A stretch of DNA of 64,000 nucleotides. Source: Bosea sp. 124. Lineage in GTDB: Bacteria; Pseudomonadota; Alphaproteobacteria; Rhizobiales; Beijerinckiaceae. The DNA lies in NCBI RefSeq assembly GCF_003046175.1, contig NZ_PZZM01000001.1, forward strand, positions 5,163,001 through 5,227,000. The letters run 5' to 3'. Shown one piece after another: positions 25,740 to 34,028 of this stretch (positions are counted from its first letter, which is position 1; each line of letters starts with the position of its first letter). The notes beneath the pieces were generated by a model. It did no database searches. It was not told the DNA's origin and was given only the letters and a program-made list of their open reading frames with translations. The translations under genes and the position numbers were made by a program.

Positions 25740-26351
25740 TCAATCGAGCCGGGCCGCCTCCGTCGACGGCTCGGCCTTGAGGGCGTCCCGGAAGGCACCG
25801 AGCCGGGCGCGGTAGCCTTCGGCATCGCCATATTCGAGAAACTCGTGATAGCGCCGATGCGGATCGCTGATGCGCAGGGCATGCTTGATCGGGCACCAGT
25901 ACTGCTCGGTGCGGACGCCGATCTCGCGGAGATAGCCGAAGACGCCGTTGGCATAGCTGCAATACAGGCAGTTCAGCGCCTCGATCCAGTTCAGGTACTT
26001 CAGATGGCGCCTGTCGAGGGTGATGTAGGCGTCGCGGCGGACGCGCGCGATGCCATAGGCCCGAAAGCACACCGCCTGGTACAGGCTCGCCCAAGCATCG
26101 AGCAGGGCGATCGGGATGATCAGCGAATAGATCACCGGCGCGGTGACGATCGTCAGCAGGCCGGACCGGCCCAGGAATGTCGCGACGCCGAGGCGCAGGC
26201 GGCGATGCTCGATGGCAATGCCCTTCTCGAAAGCGACGATCCTCTTCCTGACCTCCCAACCCAACACCTTGCGGCGCGCCTCGATCTCGCGATCGAGCTC
26301 GCCCTGCAGACGCACGATCTCGCTGGCGATCTCCTCCATGCGGACGGTCAT
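25740..26351 (-). CDS. Membrane-associated protein of unknown function
   Basis: This is a 203-residue protein. Residues 1-45 are a charged, probably coiled-coil helix (MEEIASEIVRLQGELDREIEARRKVLG...). A hydrophobic segment follows around 63-90 (SGLLTIVTAPVIYSLIIPIA). The C-terminal half is soluble and has a conserved-looking CLYCSYANGVFGYLREI then EQYWCPIKHA, that is three cysteines that might bind metal. I do not recognise the family. The start is the ATG at 26351 (MTVRMEEI). It is convergent with phosphoketolase (19 bases apart) and divergent from the PLD gene. Confidence 0.75.
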   Translation of the reverse strand: MTVRMEEIASEIVRLQGELDREIEARRKVLGWEVRKRIVAFEKGIAIEHRRLRLGVATFLGRSGLLTIVTAPVIYSLIIPIALLDAWASLYQAVCFRAYGIARVRRDAYITLDRRHLKYLNWIEALNCLYCSYANGVFGYLREIGVRTEQYWCPIKHALRISDPHRRYHEFLEYGDAEGYRARLGAFRDALKAEPSTEAARLD

Positions 26352-26748
26352 GGCGCGATCGCTCCGCCGGCAACGCGGGATCGGCTGGATGGCGCGAGGA
26401 GAGCGGCCTCGAACGGGCTTGGCATGGGGCGTCCTTCTGTGCGGCGGCGAGCAGGCGCGTCGGGCCGGCGCATCGAAGGACGCGATGCGAGCGGCACGAA
26501 CGCAGGTCCGGACTGGGCTGGAGGATCGGGCGTGGCGTCGTGGGCGAGAGCCGGCCAAAAAAGCAGCCCCTCCGGTCGAGGGCCTGCCGCCACAACCGGC
26601 ATTGCGGCATCTGGGACGGCGCCGGCGGCAGGGTCAAGCGGCTGCGCGGGCGTGCCAGGACCGATGGAGGCGCGACCGATCGAGGCGGATCGCTTGGCTG
26701 CGCCTTTCCGGATGTCAAAGCGCCGCGCTTCATAGTATCCGGAACTGC
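26352..26748. other. Intergenic region, 397 bases, no gene recognised
   Basis: This lies between the divergent membrane-protein gene (ends its promoter side at 26351) and the cardiolipin-synthase-like gene. Open frames run through it on both strands, but none shows family motifs, and those on the plus strand merely extend the downstream gene. It should hold both promoters; no convincing -35/-10 pair or palindrome was seen. Confidence 0.5.
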
Positions 26749-28176
26749 ATGGATTCCGCCGCGCTGATCACGAGCCTTGCCGATCGCGGAGCCCTGCTGC
26801 TGACGGCCCTCCATGTCGGCAGCGCAGGCTTGGTGACGATCCATGCGCTTTTCCGCAAACGCGACGTTCCGGCCGCCATCGGCTGGATCGGCCTGGCCTG
26901 GCTCTCGCCGTTCTTCGGGGCGATCCTCTATTTCGGGTTCGGCATCAATCGCGTGAAGCGTCGGGCACGGCGCCTGCGCGGCGTGGATGCGGGCGGCGGC
27001 GTTGCGGCTCGGGCCGGCACCATGCCAGAGGGGCCGGCCGGCAGCCTGCAGATGGCCGTCGGCCGGATCACCCGGTCGGCGACGGAACCCGGCGCTGTCG
27101 CGGCCGTGCTCGACTGCGGGGACGAGGCCTATCCGCGGATGCTGGCGGCGATCGACGCGGCCAGATCCAGCGTCGCGCTCTCGACCTTCATCTTCCGGAC
27201 CGACGAGCCCGGCCTGCGCTTCGTCGAGGCGCTCGCCCGCGCCCATCGTCGCGGCGTCGCGGTGCGCGTCCTCATCGACGGATTCGGCGGCGGCTTCCTG
27301 TTCTCGCGCGCTTTCCACAGGTTGCGTGGCGAGGGGGTCCCCGCCGCCCGCTACCTGCACTCGCTGCTGCCCTGGAAGATGCCGCTGCTCGATCTCCGGC
27401 TACACAAGAAGATCCTCGTGATCGACGGCGAGATGGCCTTTCTCGGCGGGCTCAACATCGGCGGGGAGAACCTGCTGGCGACACGGCCGCGCGAGCCGGT
27501 GCGCGACATCCACTTCCTGATCGAGGGGCCGGTGGTGAGGCAGGTGATGGAGAGCTTCCAGGACGACTGGGCCTTCTCGACCGCCGAGACGCTGGAAGGG
27601 CCGCTGTGGTTTCCGGCGACGCATCGGAAAGGAACCGCGCCGGCGCGGGCGATCTCGTCGGGGCCGGACCAGAGCGTCGACCAGCTGATGCTGGCGCTTC
27701 TCTCCGCGATCAACGCGGCCTCGTCGTCGCTGCGGATCGCGACGCCTTATTTCCTGCCCGACGAACAGGTCATCACGGCGCTCCAGCTCGCCGCGCTGCG
27801 GGGCGTCGAGGTGCATGTCGTCATCCCCGCCCGCAACAACCATCGCCTGGTGGGATGGGCGATGCAGGCGCATATCCGGCCGCTGCTCAAGGTCGGCTGC
27901 CATGTCTGGCGCTCGCCTGCGCCCTTCGACCATTCGAAGCTGGCAACCGTCGACGAAGCCTGGAGCCTGATCGGCAGCGCGAACTGGGATGCGCGGAGCC
28001 TGCGCCTGAACTTCGAGATCACCATGGAGTTCTACGACCCTGAACTGGCCAAACGCCTCAACGGCATCATCGATGCCAAGCGGAGCACGGCCGTCACGCT
28101 GGACGAGATCGATTCGCGCTGGCCCATCGTGAAAATTCGAGATGCAGCCGCCCGGCTGCTCATGCCTTATTTGTGA
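26749..28176 (+). CDS. Cardiolipin synthase-like phospholipase D family protein
   Basis: This 475-residue membrane enzyme starts at the ATG at 26749. Two N-terminal transmembrane segments (about 13-33 and 43-65) precede two PLD domains. HKD motif 1 is LHKKILVIDGEMAFLGGLNIG (about residue 217) and motif 2 is DHSKLATVDEAWSLIGSANWD (about 394); in both the spacing HxKx4D is kept. It would condense two phosphatidylglycerols to cardiolipin or transfer phosphatidyl groups. The adjacent EEP-family gene is 94 bases downstream, a PLD-EEP pairing that recurs in proteobacteria. Confidence 0.92.
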   Translation: MDSAALITSLADRGALLLTALHVGSAGLVTIHALFRKRDVPAAIGWIGLAWLSPFFGAILYFGFGINRVKRRARRLRGVDAGGGVAARAGTMPEGPAGSLQMAVGRITRSATEPGAVAAVLDCGDEAYPRMLAAIDAARSSVALSTFIFRTDEPGLRFVEALARAHRRGVAVRVLIDGFGGGFLFSRAFHRLRGEGVPAARYLHSLLPWKMPLLDLRLHKKILVIDGEMAFLGGLNIGGENLLATRPREPVRDIHFLIEGPVVRQVMESFQDDWAFSTAETLEGPLWFPATHRKGTAPARAISSGPDQSVDQLMLALLSAINAASSSLRIATPYFLPDEQVITALQLAALRGVEVHVVIPARNNHRLVGWAMQAHIRPLLKVGCHVWRSPAPFDHSKLATVDEAWSLIGSANWDARSLRLNFEITMEFYDPELAKRLNGIIDAKRSTAVTLDEIDSRWPIVKIRDAAARLLMPYL

Positions 28177-28249
28177 ATTCCTGCGTTGTCTGTGGATTGC
28201 CGTTCTACCCGTGAATTCCCGCCCATCTCCGAATTCCTGCCCTATCTTT
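28175..28249. repeat. Degenerate ~19-base tandem repeat, four units
   Basis: Units begin at 28175, 28194, 28213 and 28231. Three start with GAATTCC(T/C)GC (28175, 28213, 28231), and the second is the degenerate GGATTGCCG. Spacing is 19, 19 and 18 bases. The array begins at the stop codon of the PLD gene and ends shortly before the EEP gene. Confidence 0.7.
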
Positions 28250-28270
28250 GATGTCGACAAGCGAGGTCCG

Positions 28271-28993
28271 GTGAAGGTCGCATCCTACAACATCCACAAA
28301 TGCCGCGGCACGGACCGGCGTGTCAGGCCTGACCGGACCGTCGCCGTCCTGGCCGAGATCGGCGCCGATATGGTGGCGCTTCAGGAGGTCGACCGCCGCT
28401 TCGGCCAGCGGATCGGGCTGCTCGATCCCGCCGCCATCCTGCGCGAGACCGGGCTGCACCTGCTCGTGCAGTCGGATGTCGTGGATGGCCATGGCTGGCA
28501 CGGCAATGCTCTGCTCGTGCGCGGCGAGCCGCAATCCTACCGGCGCTTCCGCCTCAAGCTGCCGGGGATCGAGCCGCGCGGCGCCGTCGTCGCCGAACTC
28601 GATCTCGGCGAGGGCAGGTTTCGCGTGATCGCCGCCCATCTCGGCCTGCTGCGCCGGTCGCGCATCGATCAGGCGACGGCGCTGCTGCACGCCTTTCTCG
28701 AACTCACGCCGATGCCGACCATCCTGCTCGGCGACTTCAACGAGTGGCGGCGCAACCGCAGATCGGCGCTCGACGTGCTGGTGCCCCACTTCGCCGACAT
28801 GAGACACCCGCCCAGTTTCCCGTCGCGCCGCCCGATGCTGCCGCTGGACCGCATCCTGGCCTGGCCGGACGGGCTGATCTCCGAACTCGCCGTGCATGAC
28901 ACGCCGCTGGCGCGCAAGGCATCGGACCATCTGCCGCTGACCGCCCGCATCGACATCTCGCGCTGGCAACTGGGCCTCGAGAGCGCCGCCTGA
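28271..28993 (+). CDS. Endonuclease/exonuclease/phosphatase (EEP) family protein
   Basis: This is a 240-residue EEP-fold protein. It opens VKVASYNIHKCRGTDRR (catalytic Asn) with ALQEVDRR (Glu at about 39), then LLGDFNEWRR (Asp and Asn) and the C-terminal SDHLPLTARI (Asp-His). The full DNase I-like active-site set is therefore present. The GTG at 28271 is chosen because the protein starts exactly at the fold; no in-frame ATG is close. Whether the substrate is nucleic acid, a phospholipid head group or another phosphodiester is not clear. The neighbour is a PLD/cardiolipin synthase, which favours a membrane role. Confidence 0.88.
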   Translation: MKVASYNIHKCRGTDRRVRPDRTVAVLAEIGADMVALQEVDRRFGQRIGLLDPAAILRETGLHLLVQSDVVDGHGWHGNALLVRGEPQSYRRFRLKLPGIEPRGAVVAELDLGEGRFRVIAAHLGLLRRSRIDQATALLHAFLELTPMPTILLGDFNEWRRNRRSALDVLVPHFADMRHPPSFPSRRPMLPLDRILAWPDGLISELAVHDTPLARKASDHLPLTARIDISRWQLGLESAA

Positions 28994-29011
28994 GGCACTT
29001 CCTGCGACCTG

Positions 29012-30964
29012 TTACGCGGCGCCCTCGGTCGTGGGTTGCGCCGCGACCCGCTCGCTCGCGTCTTCGCCCCGCGGCAGCATGCGAGCCGAATTGCCGAGGA
29101 AGAGCAGCTCGGAGCCGACGTGGATAAAGGCCGCGAAGACCGGGTTCAGGTGCCCGGTCGCGGCGAGGACGATGCCGACGGCATCGACGATCAGCGTCCC
29201 GGCGAAGTTCTGCCAGATCACCGCCCTGGTCCGCCTTGCGATGCGCAGGGTCTCGACCAGCTTCAGCAGGTCGTTGCCGATCAGGATGATGTCGGCGCTG
29301 TCCTTCGCGATGTCGGTGCCGGCGCCCATGGCGATGCCGAGGCTGGCTGCGGTCAGAGCCGGCGCATCGTTGACGCCGTCGCCGACCATGCCGACGACCC
29401 GCCGCTCCGCCACCAGTGCGCGCACCCTCGCCAGCTTGTCCTGGGGCAGCATCTCGCCGACGGCCTCCGCGATCCCGAGTTCGCGGCCGACGCTTGCAGC
29501 GACCGTGGCCGTGTCGCCCGAGAACAGCATCGTCCTGACGCCGATCCCGGCCAGCGCCGCCATCGCCGCCTTCGCTTCGGGACGCAGTGCATCGGCCACG
29601 ATGATCTCGCCGAGAAAGCGGCCATCAGCGGCGACGACGATATCCGAGCCGATGATCGCGTGGTCGCGCATGGGCGTCTCGATGCCGGCGTCGGCGAGCA
29701 AACTGCGATTACCGACCAGGACGGTCCGGCCCTCGACCTTGGCGGTGATGCCGCGCGCGACCGTGTAATCGAAGGCCGTCGGCTCCGGAACCGTCAGGCC
29801 CCGCGCCCTCGCCTCCTCGACGACGGCGCGCGCCAGCGGATGCTCGGAGCGAAGCTCGGCCGCGGCGGTCAGGCGCAGCAGTTCGAGCGGATCCACGCCC
29901 GGCGCCGCCGCGATCTGCTCGACGCCCGGCCGGCCGAGGGTCAGCGTCCCGGTCTTGTCGAGGACGATCGTGTCGATGCGCCCCAGCGTTTCGAGATGGA
30001 TGCCGCCCTTGATGATGGCGCCGAGGCGCGCGGCGCGGCCGATGCCGCCGAGGATGGCGATCGGCGTGCCCGCCGCGATCCCGCAGGCACCGGCGACGAT
30101 GATCACCGAGATCGTGTCACGGATATCGCGGGTGATCAGCCAGGTGAGCGCCGCCGCGAGCGCCGTGAAATAGACCAGATAGCCCGCGAGCCGGTCCGCC
30201 AGTTTCTGGACGGGGGCGCGGCTGTGCTCGGCTGCCTCGACCGCCTCGATGATCTGCCCGTAGCTGGTGTCGCGGCCGACGCGCTCGACGCTGATCTCGA
30301 GCGCGCCCATGTGATTGATCGACCCGGCATAGACCGTGCCGCCCACCACCGTCTCGACCGGCATCGATTCTCCGGTGATGCGGGACTGGTCGACGGAGGA
30401 ATGGCCGGCCAGGACGACGCCGTCGACCGGCAGCTTCTCGCCGGGATTGACCAGCACGACATCGCCGATGACGACCGCGTCGACCGGGGCCATGACGGTC
30501 TCGCCATGGCGGCGGATGCGCGCCTCGCGCGGAATGAAGCTGACGAGATCGCCGATCGCACGGCGCCCGCGGGCAATCGTCAGATGCTCCAGCTCCTCCG
30601 CGACGAGGACGAACAGGGTGACGACGAGGGCGGTGAAGATCTCGGCGATCGCAGCCGCCGCGACGATGGCGATGAGCATGGAGAGTTCCATGGTCATGCG
30701 CCGCGCCAGCAGATTGGCGACGCCCTCCCGGAGCACCGGCCAGACGGCGAAGCCGAGCGCCAGCAGGCCGACGACGCTGATCCGAGGGACGGGCTCGTAG
30801 ACGCGAAACCACACCAGCGCCGCCCCCAGCGCCGCAACCGCGATCCGCAGGACGGCCCAGGGTTCGAACGGGGCGTGCTGATGCACATCGTCCCGCGCGG
30901 CGGGCGCGCGACCGTCGGGCCCGCCCCGACGCGCGGACGGCACCGACGAATCCATTCCGCTCAT
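29012..30964 (-). CDS. Heavy-metal-type P1B ATPase with non-canonical membrane metal motif
   Basis: This is a 650-residue P-type ATPase. TGES (197-200) is the actuator motif, D336 in DKTGTLT is phosphorylated, and the SEHPLA and GDGVNDAP motifs of P1B ATPases are present. No N-terminal HMA domain is seen, only a short His-containing tail (DDVHQH). The transmembrane metal site, normally CPx, reads GACGIAAGTP (residues 292-301), so the CP pair is missing and only C294 remains. Transported metal therefore cannot be assigned. The start is the ATG at 30964 (MSGMDSSVPS). It is a single gene, convergent with the EEP gene. Confidence 0.9.
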   Translation of the reverse strand: MSGMDSSVPSARRGGPDGRAPAARDDVHQHAPFEPWAVLRIAVAALGAALVWFRVYEPVPRISVVGLLALGFAVWPVLREGVANLLARRMTMELSMLIAIVAAAAIAEIFTALVVTLFVLVAEELEHLTIARGRRAIGDLVSFIPREARIRRHGETVMAPVDAVVIGDVVLVNPGEKLPVDGVVLAGHSSVDQSRITGESMPVETVVGGTVYAGSINHMGALEISVERVGRDTSYGQIIEAVEAAEHSRAPVQKLADRLAGYLVYFTALAAALTWLITRDIRDTISVIIVAGACGIAAGTPIAILGGIGRAARLGAIIKGGIHLETLGRIDTIVLDKTGTLTLGRPGVEQIAAAPGVDPLELLRLTAAAELRSEHPLARAVVEEARARGLTVPEPTAFDYTVARGITAKVEGRTVLVGNRSLLADAGIETPMRDHAIIGSDIVVAADGRFLGEIIVADALRPEAKAAMAALAGIGVRTMLFSGDTATVAASVGRELGIAEAVGEMLPQDKLARVRALVAERRVVGMVGDGVNDAPALTAASLGIAMGAGTDIAKDSADIILIGNDLLKLVETLRIARRTRAVIWQNFAGTLIVDAVGIVLAATGHLNPVFAAFIHVGSELLFLGNSARMLPRGEDASERVAAQPTTEGAA

Positions 30965-31427
30965 GGTGTTCTCCCCGTGGTCCCGGATCGGGCGGCGGAG
31001 GCCCGATCTCTTCCATGCGGCTCCGGCACGCCGACATTCGCTTGTAGCCGGACCGCGCAGGCCTGTGCGCGATCCCTGCACGCCTACGCTGCGGGACCAT
31101 GCCCCGCCTTGCGGCGGATCAAGGCCCTGCAACATGGCCCCGCCCGGACGACGAGGCCGCAAAGTGCGACATCTGCCCGGCGCCGCACCACAGCCATCGT
31201 GCATTTGCCTGTCGACATCGCGCGCAGGGCGGTCAGCCCGCGCCGCCATGCAACCGACCGGCGCCGGCGCCCGGCCTTAACCCACGAATTCCACTTCAAC
31301 GCGATGTTCGACCACGTCGCCCATCCGGCTCGGGGCTAAGAAGGCGGGCAGGACGGCGCACCCGGCCGCGGTCGCGCGCGATCTGGCCTTCGGCGATGTC
31401 CGCGCGGATTGGCCCGGTCCGCGGCCG
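30965..31427. other. Intergenic region, 463 bases, no gene recognised
   Basis: Both flanking genes are on the minus strand. The stretch should hold the promoter of the metal ATPase and the 3' end of the GntR transcript. Short open frames exist on both strands, for example about 31084-31299 on the minus strand, but they are Arg-rich and lack motifs or ribosome sites. No metal-regulator palindrome was recognised. Confidence 0.5.
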
Positions 31428-32147
31428 CTAGGGCCTGGATGAGGCGGCTGCAGCCTGCCGGGCAAAGCGCGCCTCGACCGCAGCGATATAGGCGTCGCGC
31501 GACGGCCCGAGATGCTGGCGGCAGAGCGCGACCAGGCGGTCGCGGTCGCCAAGCTGGAGCGCCTCGACCATCGCCGCATGCTCGTCGCGGGCGAGTTGCA
31601 GGTGCTCCGGGCTCGCCGCCGTGATCGAGCGTGCGCCATGGACCTTCTGCGCGAGCCCCTGGATCAGCTCGACGAGATGGGGGTTGCCGCAGGCGCGAAA
31701 CAGCGTCTCGTGAAATTGCATGTTGGCGCGAAAGGCCGCGCGCGCATCGGCGGCTTCGACTGCCGTGGCATGCTGCCGCTGAAGGGCGCGCAACCGATCG
31801 AGGACGGCAGGCGCCACCGGCAGCGGGATCTGCTCGGCGGCGAGCGTCTCCAGCACCTCCCGCACCGAATAGATCTGCCTGACCTCGACGGGGTCGAGCA
31901 GCTTGACGACGGCGCCCCGGTTCGGAATGCGGTCGACCAGCCCGACCCGCTCCAGATCGGCCAGCGCCTCGCGCACGACATGGCGCTTCACGGCGAGGCG
32001 CTCGGCCAGCTCCTCCTCGACCAGCCGCTCGCGCGGCAGAAGCCAGCCGAGGACGATCTCCTCTTCCAGCATGGCGGCGACGCTGCGGACACGCTCGGTG
32101 GTCTGGGCCTTGAGGGCAGTCTGGGCCTTGCCGGTCGTCATGGGCAT
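31428..32147 (-). CDS. GntR-family transcriptional regulator (FCD domain)
   Basis: This is a 239-residue FadR-type regulator. The winged helix contains LLPRERLVEEELAERLAVKRHVVREALADLERVGLV and the FCD domain contains RANMQFHETLFRACGNPHLVELI. ATGs at 32147 and 32141 are both possible. It is divergent from the IlvD-type dehydratase across an 80-base spacer that holds the ATTGT-TG-ACAAT palindrome, so it probably represses both itself and the dehydratase operon. Confidence 0.9.
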   Translation of the reverse strand: MPMTTGKAQTALKAQTTERVRSVAAMLEEEIVLGWLLPRERLVEEELAERLAVKRHVVREALADLERVGLVDRIPNRGAVVKLLDPVEVRQIYSVREVLETLAAEQIPLPVAPAVLDRLRALQRQHATAVEAADARAAFRANMQFHETLFRACGNPHLVELIQGLAQKVHGARSITAASPEHLQLARDEHAAMVEALQLGDRDRLVALCRQHLGPSRDAYIAAVEARFARQAAAASSRP

Positions 32148-32171
32148 GCCAGTTTATAATCCTTCGACATA

Positions 32172-32183
32172 ATTGTTGACAAT
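32172..32183. promoter_or_regulatory. Palindromic GntR operator overlapping divergent promoters
   Basis: ATTGT-TG-ACAAT is a perfect 5-2-5 inverted repeat between the GntR gene and the dehydratase gene; many FadR-type operators have the form TTGT-N2-ACAA. It overlaps a -35-like TTGACA for the rightward gene (followed after 16 bases by TAATCC) and a TTGTCA for the leftward gene (followed after 17-18 bases by TTATAA/TATAAA). Confidence 0.65.
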
Positions 32184-32227
32184 CCTGGCAACGGACATAA
32201 TCCTAGCGCCGAGAGGTTACTGGCGCC

Positions 32228-33952
32228 ATGAGCACGTCCGACAACGATACCCCATCCGCGAAGCCAGCGGCGCGCGGCATGCGCCGCAATCTCGCGACCT
32301 ATGGCGACCCCGGATTCTCCCTGTTCCTGCGCAAGGCCTTCATCAAGGCCGCCGGCTTCTCCGACGATGCGCTCGACCGGCCGATCATCGGCATCACCAA
32401 CACCTTCAGCGACTTCAACCCCTGCCACGGCAATGTGCCCCGGTTGATCGAGGCGGTGAAGCGCGGCGTCATGCTTGCGGGCGGGCTGCCGATGGAATTC
32501 CCGACGATCTCCATCCATGAATCCTTCGCCAACCCGACCTCGATGTTCCTGCGCAACCTGATGGCGATCGACACCGAGGAGATGATCCGGGCGCAGCCCT
32601 GCGACTCCGTCGTGCTGATCGGCGGCTGCGACAAGACCGTTCCAGCCCAGCTCATGGGTGCCGTCAGCGCCGATGTTCCGGCGATCCAGCTCATCACCGG
32701 GCCGATGCTCGTCGGCCACCACAAGGGCGAGGTGCTGGGCGCCTGCACCGATTGCCGCCGACTCTGGGGCCAGCATCGCGCCGGCCAGATCGACGAGGCC
32801 GAGATCGAGGTTCTGAGCGGCCGCCTTGCGCCGACGCAGGGGACCTGCATGGTGATGGGCACGGCGAGCACCATGGGCTGCCTCGTCGAGGCGCTCGGCA
32901 TCGCGCTCCCGGGCTCGGGCACGATCCCCGCCACACATGCCGACCGCATCCGCGCCGCCGAGGCGAGCGGGCGCGAGGCCGTGCGGCTCGCCCAGGGCGG
33001 GCCGAAGCCGAGCGAACTCCTGACCGAGACCGCTTTCCGCAATGCGCTGACCGTGCTGCAGGCGATCGGCGGCTCGACCAACGGCCTCGTACATCTGGCG
33101 GCGATCGCGCGCCGCGCCGGGCTGACGATCAATCTGGAGGAGTTCGACGCGATCGGCCGCAAGGTGCCGGTGCTGATCGACCTGAAGCCCTCCGGCGACC
33201 ATTACATGGAGCATTTCCACTGGGCCGGTGGCGTGCCCAAGCTGATGAAGGAGCTCGGCGACCATCTCGACCGCTCGGCCCCGACGATCGATGGCCGCAC
33301 CATCGGCGAGATCGCCGATGCGGCCGAGGACGTTCCCAACCAGAGCATCATCCGCACGGCCGCGAGCCCGGTGAAGCCGACCGGCGGCATGGCGGTGCTG
33401 CGCGGCAACCTGGCGCCCGGCGGCGCCGTCATCAAGCACTCGGCCGCCTCGCCCGCCCTGCTGACGCATACCGGCCGGGCGGTGGTCTTCGCCTCGGTCG
33501 AGGACATGGTGCGGCGCATGGACGATCCCGAGCTCGACGTGAAGGCGGACGACGTGCTCGTGCTGACCAATGCCGGCCCAAAGGGTGCGCCCGGCATGCC
33601 GGAAGCCGGCTACATCCCGATCCCGAAGAAGCTGGCGCAGGCCGGCGTCAAGGACATGGTCCGCATCTCCGATGCCCGGATGAGCGGCACCGCCTTCGGC
33701 ACGATCGTGCTGCACATCACGCCGGAATCGGCCGTCGGCGGCCCGCTCGGGCTCGTCCGGAACGGCGACATGATCCGCCTCGATGTCGAGGCGCGCGAGA
33801 TCGCCTTGCTCGTCGACGATGCCGAGCTGGAACGGCGCAAGGCCGAATGGCAGCCGCCGGCGCATCTGGCGGAAGCCTCGCGCGGCTATCGCCATCTCTA
33901 TCTCACCACCGTCCTGCAGGCCGACGAGGGCTGCGACTTCGACTTCTGCTGA
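32228..33952 (+). CDS. IlvD/Edd-family dehydratase, sugar-acid type
   Basis: This is a 574-residue Fe-S dehydratase. The three cluster cysteines are C66 (FNPCHGN), C134 (GGCDKT) and C207 (GTCMVMGTAS), the pattern of [2Fe-2S] sugar-acid dehydratases such as L-arabinonate and D-xylonate dehydratases. The context (GntR regulator, Bug binding protein, hydroxyacyl-CoA dehydrogenase-like and racemase-like genes) is catabolic, not valine/isoleucine synthesis. It would convert an aldonate or related dihydroxy acid to the 2-keto-3-deoxy acid. The exact sugar acid is not determinable. A GAGAGG site precedes the ATG. Confidence 0.93.
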   Translation: MSTSDNDTPSAKPAARGMRRNLATYGDPGFSLFLRKAFIKAAGFSDDALDRPIIGITNTFSDFNPCHGNVPRLIEAVKRGVMLAGGLPMEFPTISIHESFANPTSMFLRNLMAIDTEEMIRAQPCDSVVLIGGCDKTVPAQLMGAVSADVPAIQLITGPMLVGHHKGEVLGACTDCRRLWGQHRAGQIDEAEIEVLSGRLAPTQGTCMVMGTASTMGCLVEALGIALPGSGTIPATHADRIRAAEASGREAVRLAQGGPKPSELLTETAFRNALTVLQAIGGSTNGLVHLAAIARRAGLTINLEEFDAIGRKVPVLIDLKPSGDHYMEHFHWAGGVPKLMKELGDHLDRSAPTIDGRTIGEIADAAEDVPNQSIIRTAASPVKPTGGMAVLRGNLAPGGAVIKHSAASPALLTHTGRAVVFASVEDMVRRMDDPELDVKADDVLVLTNAGPKGAPGMPEAGYIPIPKKLAQAGVKDMVRISDARMSGTAFGTIVLHITPESAVGGPLGLVRNGDMIRLDVEAREIALLVDDAELERRKAEWQPPAHLAEASRGYRHLYLTTVLQADEGCDFDFC

Positions 33953-34028
33953 TCGGCCAGCCCGGCCCAAGCTTCATCAGCGAGACTGGAACCAACCCGT
34001 CCGCGCGGCCCCCTTTGGAGGATTTCCC

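Noticed and set aside
29036..31339. 767-codon plus-strand frame opposite the metal ATPase
   Set aside because: It has the composition of an antisense shadow (Arg/Asp/Gly), no domain, and covers a complete P-type ATPase.
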